In this document: positions 1-10,386 of the stretch, piece after piece
How the letters are laid out: each line of letters begins with the position of its first letter
How positions within the stretch are numbered: position 1 is the first letter of the stretch
DNA from: Athripsodes cinereus
Lineage: Eukaryota > Arthropoda > Insecta > Trichoptera > Leptoceridae
Assembly (NCBI GenBank): GCA_947579605.1
Contig: OX388312.1
Span: 19,305,313-19,369,312 of the forward strand
Direction: 5' to 3'
Length of the DNA: 64,000 bases
Translations under genes and position numbers: made by a program
Notes under the pieces: model-generated
Seen by the model: only the letters and a program-made list of their open reading frames with translations
Database searches by the model: none
Told to the model about the DNA's origin: nothing

Positions 1-195
1 TATAAATTATAATAAAATTAAGAATTCTTTAATAAAAAACGTGAATATTAATAAAATATCAAGTATGATATAATATTATCATATTTGGCATCTATCCAAA
101 CCTAACATATTTTTGATTACCCATTTGCAAAAATAATTCTAATTGTAAGAAAAATAACATCCATATTTTGAATATCTCAATTTTTGGTTTGGTTT

Positions 196-425
196 TGAAT
201 ATCACGGCTTCTTTCACAAATAGGATAACCAGCAGGCTATCTTCATTTAATAAACTTGTAAGCTATCCTCTCCGTGCCAATAAAATATCAAATACATTCA
301 GATTATACGACATACCTCATCGCTAAATTGAAGATATTATTAAATGTCTTATTAGTGACATTTTACGGACACCATACTTTTTTAGGACTCTCGAAAACTT
401 ACAGAAAAGAGTGGTAGTCCTAAAA
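196..425 (-). repeat. Family A interspersed repeat, copy 1
   Basis: Matches the family along most of its length: ATCACGGC, GGATAACCAGCAGGCTA, CTCTCCGTGCCAATAAAA, CATACCTCATCGCTAAATTG and CTCGAAAACTTACAGAAAAG appear in family order. Strand is set by the TAG-repeat tail seen in other copies (tail taken as 3'). It is diverged from copy 3 and has no tail. Confidence 0.7.
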
Positions 426-1035
426 CAAGAATAGTTATTTACAGACATACTGTTTTGAATTTGTTTGATAGCAAGTCGGAAAATATTCTTAATAAGCAGT
501 AGGTAATTATTCCAAATGATTTTATTATTCAAATAATTCACCGACTTCTACATACTTCCTTAGTCCATTACAGATGTATATAATAATATGCTGCAATTAT
601 CACTTCGTTAAATAATACACAATACGATATACATATTATATACCTGTCTCTCTTAACATGCAGCATTAGGTAAACCTAATAACATGCATCATAATACACT
701 ATGTAAGTATGTGAGTTTATACCTATCATAATTATTACATATTTTATAGTCATCTATCCATATCAAATCTTATAAAACTAACACATAAGTTCATAATGAA
801 ATAGGTAGATTATTATTTATTATAAAGATACTTTGGATTTTCTTTTGTGTTAGTATTGATTAAAGATCTACTACTTCTACTACTATACATATATAGATAA
901 TATAATATAAGTAGTCATTACATCAGTTTTAAACTTGATCTAAATAGTGAAATTAACATTACTTTCGTAACTCTAGCAAGGTGTACATAATTATAATTAT
1001 TATATTTTAATATTGTATTATACTATATCTGTATT
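426..1035. other. No gene seen
   Basis: AT-rich sequence between family A copies 1 and 2. No exon, hairpin or recognisable element. Confidence 0.5.
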
Positions 1036-1150
1036 ATACCATTACAGCATATCCCACAATTGGGTAACCGGTGGACTAACTGCACGTAATAATAAAAATG
1101 CGGATTGTCCTCTGCGTGCTAATAAAAAAACTGTCTTCCTTATCCTCTAT
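1036..1150 (-). repeat. Family A repeat, copy 2 (partial)
   Basis: Contains the tail-proximal half only: ACCATTACAGCATATCCCAC, then TGTCCTCTGCGTGCTAATAA. It breaks off at about 1150 where the remaining family sequence should follow. Confidence 0.65.
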
Positions 1151-1202
1151 GAAATATTCTGATATTAAATTTAATAATATTTCATTTTAAAAAATATGTC
1201 TA

Positions 1203-1278
1203 TCCCGTAGAATCCCCGGTAAAAATGATATATACCACTCTTTTCTATAAGTTTTCGAGTGTAGGTACTGTAAGAGGC
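1203..1278 (+). repeat. Family A repeat, inverted 5' fragment
   Basis: ACCACTCTTTTCTATAAGTT and TTTCGAGTGT are the start of the family in sense orientation. The fragment is opposite in direction to the copies on both sides, giving a local inverted arrangement. Confidence 0.55.
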
Positions 1279-1287
1279 AAGTATTCT

Positions 1288-1502
1288 ACTACTACTACTA
1301 CTATACCATCACGGCATATCCCACAAGTGGGGTAGCCAGCAGATCAGCTGTATGTAAGAAACATACAAACTGTCCTCTTTGTGCCAGTATAAAATCAAGA
1401 CATTCAGGATGGGTGGCAAACCTCAACGCTGAATTTAAGATGTAAAATGTCTTATTTTTTTCGAACACCTGCCTTTTACAGGACACTCGAAAACTTACGC
1501 AG
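1288..1502 (-). repeat. Family A repeat, copy 3 (well preserved, with tail)
   Basis: This is the best copy. The left edge is a TACTAC microsatellite (TAGTAG on the sense strand, taken as a 3' tail). It then reads CCATCACGGCATATCCCACA, GGGGTAGCCAGCAGATCAGC, GGATGGGTGGCAAACCTCA, TGAATTTAAGATGTAAAATG and CAGGACACTCGAAAACTTAC. A 69-residue open frame across it (1301-1510, minus) is incidental. Confidence 0.75.
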
Positions 1503-2176
1503 CTACACAACGCTCATTAACATTTTGAAAAACTTAATCAATCAAGATTAACTGACTAAACATTTAAAAATTTGGAAAAATGAGCACCTAATATGCTGGA
1601 TCATTTATTACCATTTGAAAGCAGTGACTTTTGATAAGATCTTAGTAGTATCATTGAGTGTCGAAAGTGATGACATACCAGTGTTTTCCAAAACCAGAAT
1701 GTGAATTTAAAAAGTAACAGAAAAAAATATTTCAAAATCGATTGGATATTGATGAAATTACACAACTTTTTATGAAAGTATTTCTACTGAAACCACATAT
1801 TTTCTATTGCATTTTGTAGCGCATGTATGAATCATTACTGCCACTCAAACGGATAATAAAAATATATACCAAAATATATTAAAGAAATGATGCACTTTGT
1901 AATCAAAGATATTGACTGTCCAGTTTTGTAATCAAAATTATTCTAAATAGTATTTTTTGCATATCACATGGACAAAGTTGTGTTCATTCAATTTCAAAAC
2001 AAAAATATTAAAAAAGCAAAAAACCTATTAATACTAAAAGTACATATTTAGCTTTTAATAAACCACCATATTTAATATTACTAACTGTATAACTAATATT
2101 TGGAATCTTAGAAATTCCAGTTCATAGCTTGTAAAACTGGGCAATCAACAGTCAAACTGTGCATTTAGGTGCTGCG
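1503..2176. other. Presumed intron or 3' flank of the minus-strand gene
   Basis: AT-rich and lacking long frames. TTTATT at 1604-1609 is an AATAAA on the minus strand but lies far from the stop at 2177. I could not find the next exon. Confidence 0.35.
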
Positions 2177-2641
2177 TTACTGTACATTTTGTCTTTTACC
2201 TGTATCCAGAGGAGTTCCAGAAAATTCTTCGAACATGGCTCCAGTTCTGAGATCCCGGATAACCTTTATGGCACGAGCCTGATCAGGTCCAGGATTTACC
2301 ATGGCACTAACATTGCTAATGTCATTATTATTTTTAACACTGGGATTAATTATAACACAGTGGGCTGTACTTTGACCAGCTGTTGATTTCAACATTGGTA
2401 AGTTGTCTTTACTCGAACTGTTTGCATTTGACTTAAAATCAATGGCTGTTGAATCTTGATCAATAGATATGTTGTTAGCTGTTTTAATAATGTTAGAATT
2501 GAAATTGGAAGGCCTACATCTTTGCATTCTAGATTTATTACCATGAGGATATTTAGGTCTTTGTCTGTTACTCTGAACTGATCGTCCATTTAATAATTCT
2601 TCATCTGAACTATCAGAAAAGTAGTTTTCAGCTATTGCCAT
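2177..2641 (-). CDS. Probable first coding exon of an unidentified protein
   Basis: This frame encodes 154 residues from an ATG at 2641 to a TAA at 2177. I chose 2641 because it has a strong start context (AAAATGG); the open frame extends a little further upstream, but only through a GTG. The product is polar and looks disordered. It has an acidic serine patch near residues 9-15 (SDSSDEE), a basic stretch around residues 20-45, a Ser/Asn-rich middle and a more ordered-looking tail (RAIKVIRDLRTGAMFEEF). Close to the end the sequence reads ACAG/GTAAAAG, a good splice donor with the exon ending at 2200. The last residues before the stop may therefore be intron, giving an exon of 147 codons plus one base. 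A DRE motif about 70 bp upstream supports a promoter. I do not recognise the family. A single-exon gene or retrocopy is possible, but no AATAAA lies close downstream. Confidence 0.55.
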   Translation of the reverse strand: MAIAENYFSDSSDEELLNGRSVQSNRQRPKYPHGNKSRMQRCRPSNFNSNIIKTANNISIDQDSTAIDFKSNANSSSKDNLPMLKSTAGQSTAHCVIINPSVKNNNDISNVSAMVNPGPDQARAIKVIRDLRTGAMFEEFSGTPLDTGKRQNVQ

Positions 2642-2710
2642 TTTTATGATACCATCTGAATTCCCAATGAGAGTATTCGCAAGTATTCGCACAACAATAA
2701 ATTAAATAAT

Positions 2711-2718
2711 TATCGATA
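2711..2718 (-). promoter_or_regulatory. DRE core promoter motif TATCGATA
   Basis: The octamer TATCGATA is the DREF-binding element that is common in core promoters of broadly expressed insect genes. It lies about 70 bp upstream of the ATG at 2641 on the minus strand, a normal promoter-to-start spacing. A family A repeat copy begins within a few bases on the distal side, so the promoter is very compact. The octamer can occur by chance in AT-rich DNA; its position is the argument. Confidence 0.45.
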
Positions 2719-2721
2719 AGC

Positions 2722-3112
2722 TTTGTCACCCATCCTGAGTATCTTAACTTTAATTGGAAAACAATAACCTGCATGTTTATTACATACATAGACAATTCAC
2801 ACAGATCGAGCTAGTCCCAAACCGAGATGAATCTTGTATTATGGGTACTAACGCGACGATACACACATATACAATGCACTACACACATACACATGTAACA
2901 CCCAGACCCAGGACAATTATAAAAAGGTCATTCTTCACTTTGCCCTGGCCGGGAATCGAACCCGGGACCTCGTGACTCAAAGGCAAGAGCGTTACCTCTG
3001 CGCCACACCGGCCGACTTTTTTTAAGTAAATAACATACATACATACATACATACATAAACAATACAATACAATACAGCTGCCCCATTTACGGAAAATGTC
3101 GTAAAAATAATA
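2722..3112 (+). repeat. Family A repeat, copy 4, split by a SINE
   Basis: The left piece (2722-2784) reads CACCCATCCTGAGTATCTTA and TGCATGTTTATTACA. The right piece (3075-3112) resumes with CAGCTGCCCCATTTACGGAA. A tRNA-headed SINE of reverse orientation lies between, so the SINE is the younger insertion. Confidence 0.6.
2785..3064 (-). mobile_element. tRNA-headed SINE (second type), inserted in family A copy 4
   Basis: On the minus strand the element begins near 3015 with a tRNA-like head. It contains an A-box-like GTGGCGCAGAGG and a perfect B-box-like GGGTTCGATTCCCGG. The body follows, with GGACTAGCTCGATCTGTGTG near its end. It resembles the composite SINEs of butterflies whose 3' part looks RTE-derived (Metulj-type); that name is from memory of the family, not a comparison. 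ATAC and AATAC microsatellites flank the head side. The acceptor-stem ends do not pair, so it is not a tRNA gene. Confidence 0.65.
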
Positions 3113-3115
3113 TGT

Positions 3116-4379
3116 ATTCGTGTATGATGTACTAATATTAGATTTGTTAAAAAGTATAATAAGATCATATTTGTGCTCTGTAAAAGAAGTTTGAAAGTTT
3201 CGAATTGAAAATTATTGTTTAGAAATCAAATAAGCTTCAATAAGACTATTCCAATCTCAACTTCTGTATGACTTTCATAATGTATTGATTTGTTTGACTC
3301 GTGCAACAATATTTCACTACTTATTTATTCTATAGGAAAATTTCATTTTTTTTTACCCAAGAAAAAAAGATAATCACATCGCAACGATCTGCAAAAGACA
3401 GTTAAAGTGGCATTTGGTAATCCGGAGAGTTATAATACTTTAATCAAATATGTATAAGTATTATACTTGCATACAACATGCAAGGTGTTAATATTTTATA
3501 TAAAAAAGTGTGCACATTCCCTATTTAATTATTAAACTTATGAAATCAAGATGTTATCAGAAACACATTCCAAGTCAAACTCTAATGTTATTTGATTAAC
3601 CTATAGCACACAACATGTAATTTATAACACTATGATTTTATAAAGTTAACACATCGTAAAAAGTAATGTTGTATACCAATAATAGATTTTCAACGATATG
3701 TTTTACTAAGTATTTATATTCATAGATATATTGTGTTATAGCCTTTTCATGACGGTTTAAACCCCACTTTCTTATTAACATTACTTCATAGTTTTATTTT
3801 CAAACAATTCTTTTTTCTTTCTTCATTATTATTAAATTATATAAAACGTGAATTTATAATTAAAAATCCAAACATGTTGTGGTTTAATCGATGAATATTT
3901 TAGATTACGTTCATTTTGAGATGAGATCACTCACGGAAACTGTTCAGTCGTGCGGAAAATATCGATAAAATACCAACAAAATTCTCTTTAATCCGACATG
4001 ACTAATTTAATAAGAATCAATATTTTTTCAACTACTTTTTTTATAAACTTTCATTGCATAACATGACTTTACTGTAAATTTTATAAATATCGTAGAAATA
4101 ATAATTCAAATAGTAAGTAAATAATAAATCTGCTGTCGTGAATCAAATAAATCGCTACTATTGATCAATATGCATTATGTAATTCATTAAAATAATAGTA
4201 CTTAATTATTATTTAAAAAATAAACATTCTACCATAATCATCAAAACTTGTCATGAAAAATTATATAAAATTATATGCACTTGAATTTTATTCAATGCAA
4301 ATTGACATCCCCACAATATGTATGCGGTGAAAAATAGTTCAACAAAAATAGATTAATTCAAACATAATTTTTTCATCAC
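3116..4379. other. No gene seen
   Basis: AT-rich spacer upstream of the DRE promoter and its family A/SINE cluster. Nothing recognised. Confidence 0.5.
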
Positions 4380-4448
4380 AAGACATTTAACATCCTCAGT
4401 TCAGCGATGAGATATGCCACCCATTTGTATAACGTGCAAATAGTCCAC
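4380..4448 (+). repeat. Family A repeat, copy 5 (fragment)
   Basis: Reads AGACATTTAACATCCTCAGT, TCAGCGATGAGATATGCCAC and GTGCAAATAGTCC, then stops where a SINE poly-T tract begins. Confidence 0.6.
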
Positions 4449-4618
4449 TGACTTTTTTTTTTTTTTTTAAAAAAGATATATCTGGGTTTTGTTATAAACC
4501 CAAATACAACCTTATACACCTTTCACAGTAAGCTAAAAGCTTGTGTCGTGAAAGGGGAGTTTGCCGGCACCTGGGATCGAACCGCGGACCCCCATCTCAC
4601 TTATTGGAGATGCCGTTA
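4449..4618 (-). mobile_element. SINE type 1, copy a
   Basis: Minus-strand tRNA-headed SINE. The poly-A tail is at 4449-4470 (T-run on the plus strand), preceded by the conserved body (AACCCAGATATATC, GTGTATAAGGTTGTATTTGG, CCCTTTCACGACACAAGC) and a B-box (GGTTCGATCCCAGG). The head upstream of the B-box differs from the other copies, with GCATCTCCAATAAGTGAGAT in place of the usual CGTCGGTAGCCTGGAGG. It lies at the end of family A copy 5. Confidence 0.7.
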
Positions 4619-4704
4619 GTTTAATAGATATTTTTTACTTGAAATTGATTCTTTTCATTCTATGATTTTATTTAGGCACAACTTGTAAAACTCCATAATT
4701 TTAA

Positions 4705-4774
4705 TTTATAAATTACAATTTATTTGTTTTACAAAATAATTATTTTGTAAAACAAATAAATTGTAATTTATAAA
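4705..4774. repeat. Perfect 70-bp palindrome
   Basis: Positions 4705-4739 are the exact reverse complement of 4740-4774, with no spacer and no mismatch. The centre is CAAAATAA/TTATTTTG. It lies between a SINE and a LINE fragment. Such a spacer-less palindrome may be a recent inverted duplication, a foldback terminus pair, or an assembly artefact. Confidence 0.85.
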
Positions 4775-4898
4775 CTAAAAAGATTCTTTTCATATATACT
4801 ATGTACCTCGTACTACGTAACCTCAAACAAGGATAAATAATCTAGTCAAATCAATTAAATGCTATTTGTTAATAGATATTATTTACACTTTTGTCTGG

Positions 4899-5060
4899 TC
4901 CAACATCAGGCACCCAGGCCGACCTAGAGACACCCATATGGACCAAGTGAAGAAGGACATGAACTGTGGCACATGTGTAGAATTAAAGAGACTAGTAGAA
5001 AATAGGGAGGAATGGAGAAGAAAAGCAAAACTCGTTGCAAACCAGTCCAATGGATTATAA
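4899..5060 (+). pseudogene. Non-LTR retrotransposon reverse-transcriptase C-terminal fragment
   Basis: The frame ends at a stop at 5058-5060. It contains HPGRPRDTHMDQVKKDM and then ENREEWRRKAK. This matches the typical end of insect LINE polymerases, where a GRP(K/R) motif is followed by a tryptophan- or aspartate-bearing helix and RxxWR. Only about 50 codons remain; the polymerase core is absent. It is a dead 5'-truncated copy. The clade cannot be told. Confidence 0.6.
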
Positions 5061-7687
5061 CTAGTGAGTTATATAGTGATATGTAAGTTTATGTCTGGTC
5101 AAATGCAGTTAGTGGAGTGGTGTCTTAGTTCTGGTGGACTGAATTCAATTTTAAATATTTTTTGTACAGTAGTTCGAGTTGTCTTGTCTTCTTCCCTAAT
5201 TCGACATAAAACTCAAATCATAAAAAGTTTTATTGTTGTGTTTTATAGTACACCTACGAGCATTCTGAATAAATTACTTATTTTAGCGGAAGTTTTTGAA
5301 TTTTACCGTCAAACAGTAATACACGGGTACGGTGAACATAATAATAATACACGTTATACACAAAACACGTTCTGATCTTAGACAATTGCTCATAAAACTT
5401 TGAGACTAATGAAAATACGATGGTAGGTTAAATATTATATGTACGCTAATAATATAAAAGAAAAAATAAACAAAGAAAACTGTTTACTTAAGTAATAATT
5501 ATATTTTAATTTAGTATCCCATAAATTTGAAATAGGTTTAATTCATTATGATGGGTATTTAAGTATTTAGCAGCGTAATTATTACAACAAGATGAGTAGG
5601 AGATTAGCTGAGTAAAGGTTATATCTGCTAACCGTATTATGCATACTATGTTTAGTAAATAAGTAATAAAGTTTTACATCTGCTTTGAATAATAATGCAA
5701 GGCGTGTGTGTACTTATGTTTATTTCCTTTTACATAAAACCTGATAATATGGAACTAAAGAATTAATATACATAATAAGATAGACTACCTACTACTAATT
5801 TTATGTAGCAGTATAAGCCAAGGTATGTATTGTAATGTTATTTAATAGAGTGAGTGCGTATTTATTGATAGGTACCTAATTACTAATGAGGGAACCTACC
5901 GAGTTGATTTATTGTACCTGTTGATTGATGAGATTTTGAATATTAAAAAACACATTAAATAATACTATATCTCGAAGTACGTTACTCAATATTATGTGGG
6001 TATTTATTCACATTATAATTCGACACCGCTCCTTGTAAAAAATCGAAAAAAGTAAGCACTGCGTATGTCGTGTCTTTTCAAGATATCTGCATGTTTAAAA
6101 CATATAGGTATCAACAAATTATCTCGCAGTTAAATGAAACAATGTTCATATATTTTGCCCGTGCCATTGAGTTAATTTTTAAAAATGCAAGTTGACATAC
6201 ATTTGCGTACATTTTCTCGTAAATGTTTCCATACAATGTTACATTGTCATAAGTTCCTGAAGTACGAATTTAAGCAGGTTTATAAAAAAAGATTGTTACT
6301 ATTTAAAATTAGTTGTACATCTGCAAATCTGAAAGGCATTCGTAATGGCCGAATATTGTAATAACAGCTATAAACTATTTATAAACTCTTTGTACACAAT
6401 GATAGTTGAAGTAGATAATATTATTATTTAAATTATAATAGTCTCTATAACCACTTACCGATGACTTCTAAATATCTTTTATAAATTCTTCCGACATGAA
6501 AACGCGTGCCTGGGCTGTTGGGGAACAATGAGTAGGTATCAATTTAGTCATTGTGTACCGACCTATATCATCCACATAGCATCTGACTAGAGAGCTTTAA
6601 TAGCGATATCATTGATAACAATCTTCAGGTTATGATCTCCTATTAAAATAAGGTACTCCTCAAATTGAATCATCTCAGATCGCTCATGCAACTTGTAACT
6701 TTTGTAATACCTCATTTAGAAACGAATATAGTAACCGATTGAAAAGGAACAGGAACATTTTACAATAAAGTAAGCTAGACTCTTTCGTGAAAATCATATA
6801 TTTTTAAAGTTCGTCTTAAGATGTTTCGTTATGTAATTGTACTCGTATAATTATTGTCTTTTGTACTAACATCTGTCCCTCGATGACACCCTCATCCTTA
6901 GTAAGGTAAACAATAGAATAAAATACTAGGCAAGTCTATCAGCTTACTGCTTAAATTGTGTGAAATCCATAGAAGACTATTTCAGCCACCGTTATAACGA
7001 ATTTCACATAAAATAATGTTGTACATACATAAAGTAAATATTTGTAATAATATTCGTATTTTAATTAAAAAAAGAATTTATTATAAATTGAAAATTATGC
7101 AAAATTGACTAAGTGATTATGTACGCATGTTATTTTTAAAGATTTTCTCAAAGCCACACGTGTCCATAATATTGCTAATAAAAATTAACAGCGACTTAAA
7201 TCTCCAGTCACGCATAATCAAGATGTGAGGTGCTCTGTTAAATATAATATCTACCTACTACGAAGTTCTGGGTATCAGGTTCGTGTCTTGTCATTGTCCA
7301 CGTGTTGATAAGATAAAGAAGGCTGATATCACGGTATAAATTATTTCGCAACAGTTATTATAATCAAGAATAAAAAAAGCTTTACTTTTAGTGCTTACAG
7401 TTTAATGACAGTGCATAAAAAGCACTCTTGACACCCAAATGAATGCACAAATTATGTAGGTACTTCATAAATTCGTTTACATTTTTATTAAATTTGGTTT
7501 CCTGTGTTAAATAAAGATTTACCAACAATTAAAATGTTTATGTTATTTATTAAGTACAAGTAAAGGAGTCCTGCCGATACAAGACAAGTATAAATGCACT
7601 TACTTACTGCAAACTTTCGTCTCTCTAGTGCTGGATTTAAGCCTCATCGAAAGAAATACATATTTCTAGATTTCGAGTAACACGAAC
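5061..7687. other. Long AT-rich stretch, no gene seen
   Basis: A 103-residue frame at 5064-5375 follows directly after the LINE fragment. It has no recognisable motif and could be LINE 3' sequence or chance. The remainder holds no repeat or exon I can support. Confidence 0.45.
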
Positions 7688-7860
7688 ATACTATATTAAA
7701 AATAATAATAAACTTTATTGCACAATAAGAAGCATACATAATTACCGTGTTATAAAACAATGTGATACAAATAAATGATATTGTGCAATGGGCGAGTTTA
7801 TCGCAGAAGCGATATCTTCCAACTAACCCATTCTCATTACTTGAAGAATATCATCAGTTC
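7688..7860 (-). repeat. LINE 3' tail remnant
   Basis: On the minus strand it reads TGGGTTAGTTGGAAGATATC, GCTTCTGCGATAAACTCGCC and CATTGCACAATATC, ending in GCAATAAAGTTTATTATTAT. This is a 3' untranslated end with AATAAA and a short AT tail. The same sequence occurs at 63800-63870. Confidence 0.5.
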
Positions 7861-8764
7861 ATAATATATTTTCAGAATCCAGGGTGATATTTTTATAAAT
7901 TTTATTCATAATTGAAACATTGGGTAAAAAAATAACATCTTTTTTAATCCAGCCAGCAACCATTACCTTACATATAAAGAAAAATCATTTAAACTGTTTG
8001 TTTAATTTAATTGTTTGTTTTATTTAACTGTTGTTTAATTTAATTTAATCAAAAGAAAAATTATTGATTAAGAATCAATATTATGTGATTTTTTATGAAT
8101 GATTTTTTTATAAAATATTTTTCTGTTGTTGTTGAATACAGTCTTATGAGTACATTGTTATGAGTCTTTTTAATATTTCACAATTGTGAGATGTGGTTAT
8201 ATTGATGGGCAAATAATATGTACTGTACACCTATTGTTGTTCCTTAATCATTTGTTTTATTTATGTAAGTACTTCGAAACTTCCAAAAAATGTATTCTGT
8301 CAATTAAATAATACTCATGCCTATGTTATTTATAGTACTTGTATTTAACTGAATGCCCGTTAATATTATTTTATGTGCATTTATTATAATATTCCAGCAT
8401 AGATAGTGATGTTTATCAACCATTTTATTATGACATACTGGGTGTTAGTTTCAATCCAGTGCTTAATTTAGAATCAAGGTATATAAATAATAGATTTAAA
8501 AACAACAAGCAATTTTACATACCATGCTCTTTTTATCAGAGGTTGTTAATGTAAGATGAATCAGAGTAAGTAATTTAAATTAAATAAAAATCCAATTTAT
8601 TTTTATCAGATGCATTGTAAACAAATAAATTTATTTATTGGGATATTAAAAAAGAATATAATATTTTTATACATTCGTTATGTTACATAAAATCTTTATT
8701 GCAATCAAACATCGACATGTTATTTTTTCTATTTAAATGCTTTAATTACTATTCTGTGGAGCAC
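7861..8764. other. No gene seen
   Basis: T- and A-rich sequence with imperfect TTTAATT/TTTGTTT repeats near 8000-8050. Confidence 0.5.
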
Positions 8765-8975
8765 CTAGCAAAGAATTGGTATCCCACTCTTTTCCGTAAT
8801 TTTTCGTAATAAAAGACATTTTACATCTTATATTCAGCGATGAAGCTTGTCACCCACCCTGAATGTCTTAATTTTTGTTGACATGGAGGGGATAGTTTGC
8901 ATGTTTATTACAGGCAGCTGGTCTGCTGGCTACCCTACTTTTGAGATATGTCGTGATGGTGTAGTAACAGTAGAT
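8765..8975 (+). repeat. Family A repeat, copy 6 (near full length)
   Basis: Sense orientation: CCCACTCTTTTCCGTAATTT, ACATTTTACATCTTATATTC, CACCCACCCTGAATGTCTTA, TTTGCATGTTTATTACAGGC, GCTGGTCTGCTGGCTACCCT and CGTGATGGTGTAGTAACAG. It ends with a short degenerate TAG tail. A 65-residue open frame at 8847-9044 is incidental. Confidence 0.75.
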
Positions 8976-9108
8976 GTTTTAATTACAATCTTTGGTGTTC
9001 TTGAAAAGTTGTTAAAAATACAATTTCCTAATGTGAATATATAATATCGATTTAATTCTTCAGTTAAAATTTCTACATTTGATTGAATTTTTATTTATTG
9101 TATTTAAG

Positions 9109-9278
9109 TTCGTCGGTAGACTGGAGGTAGCGTCTCGGCCTCGTGAACAAGGGGTCCGTGGTTCGATACCAGGTGCCGGCAAACTCCCCTTTCACGACAC
9201 AAGGTTTTTGTAGCTTACTGTGAAAGGTTGTATTTGGGTTTATAACAAGAATCCAGAAATATCTTTTAAAAAAAATAT
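9109..9278 (+). mobile_element. SINE type 1, copy b
   Basis: Head GTTCGTCGGTAGACTGGAGG, B-box GGTTCGATACCAGG, body CTCCCCTTTCACGACACAAG and GGTTGTATTTGGGTTTATAA, then ATCTTTT and an A-run. A small deletion removes the GTGTATAA step present in other copies. Confidence 0.75.
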
Positions 9279-10206
9279 TACAAAATCAACAGAGCAGTTT
9301 ACATGAGAAAAAATGTGATGATGTGCAGTGGCGAGATTACATATCACTATATAGTGATTTCTTCCATCTAACCACGAATATCAACATACTGCTATTTTTT
9401 ACCTATTTATGTTACAAAACTAATATATTTTATATTTCGAATAAGTTTATTGTGAACCAAATTATTTATTTTTATAGTTTGTTGAACACTTCTGTTATAA
9501 GGGACGTATTCATCTATAAGTAACTATAAACAAATTACATGCAAAAGTACTAGGCCCACAAACTTGTCATGCATATCATAATCGCTAACTTAATTAACAT
9601 TACATACATGTAATAAATATCAAAACATAATATTATAATGATGTAGGAATCCCTAAACAAACTAAGTCTCTCTTACAATATTAACATTATTCAACTATGT
9701 TGTAGATTTAATTAAAAATCTGTTAATTACTGGTCCAAAGAGGAAATATTAAAGACTAAATACCGTTGAATATTGCTTTTTTGTACACGTGTTCCACATT
9801 ATATTCTTTATTAATTCTTATCATTTTTTATTTTACATACATACATACAATACGTCTATAATATTGAGTTCTCATTCGATGCTTTTGATACTTGTTCATA
9901 TACCTAATCTTAATAATCTCATCACAAGTTTTATTGCGCCTTATTTGTAATTAACGTTATTTTCATATTATTTTATTAAAATAAATTGTTTCGAATCAAG
10001 AGATCTGTATTTAGTTAATTGAGGTTTTATTTTATACTCATCCATCCTTATATTAGTAACATTTTAATGTTTTCAATATTATAAAGAAATTAAAATACAA
10101 AATTCATTTATAAATTAAATAATATCCTGATTCTCAGCATACAATACCAAAAACCTGTATACACATACAGAATATACCATTAAACATTATTCTTCCCTTC
10201 ATCAAA
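9279..10206. other. No gene seen
   Basis: AT-rich. A short ATAC run occurs near 9835. Nothing else recognised. Confidence 0.5.
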
Positions 10207-10386
10207 ATGGCACCATCGTGCCTCACAGAGCTTTGTCCCCTTGACTCGACCACTAAAAGACCTCTGCGCTCTATGGAACTGGCCGTAAATAGACTCATTA
10301 AGCCCAATAGAACTGGTAAGTCTAACTTCTATGAGAGGGCCTTTGGTGTTGTTGGACCGGTTATTTGGAATCGCAAAGCAAATTAA
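10207..10386 (+). pseudogene. LINE reverse-transcriptase C-terminal fragment
   Basis: From an ATG at 10207, 59 codons end at TAA (10384-10386). The peptide contains TTKRPLRSMELAVNRLIKPN, then ERAFGVVGPVIWN. The last block is the well-known (R/S)FSVxGPxxWN motif at the end of CR1/Jockey-type LINE polymerases. Upstream coding sequence is missing, so it is a truncated dead copy. Confidence 0.6.

Noticed and set aside
2642..2692. N-terminal extension of the 2177-2641 frame
   Set aside because: The open frame continues to a GTG at 2692, but there is no ATG in it; a nuclear insect gene would start at the ATG at 2641.
2943..3015. tRNA gene
   Set aside because: A- and B-box motifs are present, but the acceptor-stem ends do not pair and the sequence continues into a SINE body and tail.
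9115..9180. tRNA gene in the SINE type 1 head
   Set aside because: The same head and downstream body recur at five places, so it is a SINE promoter region.
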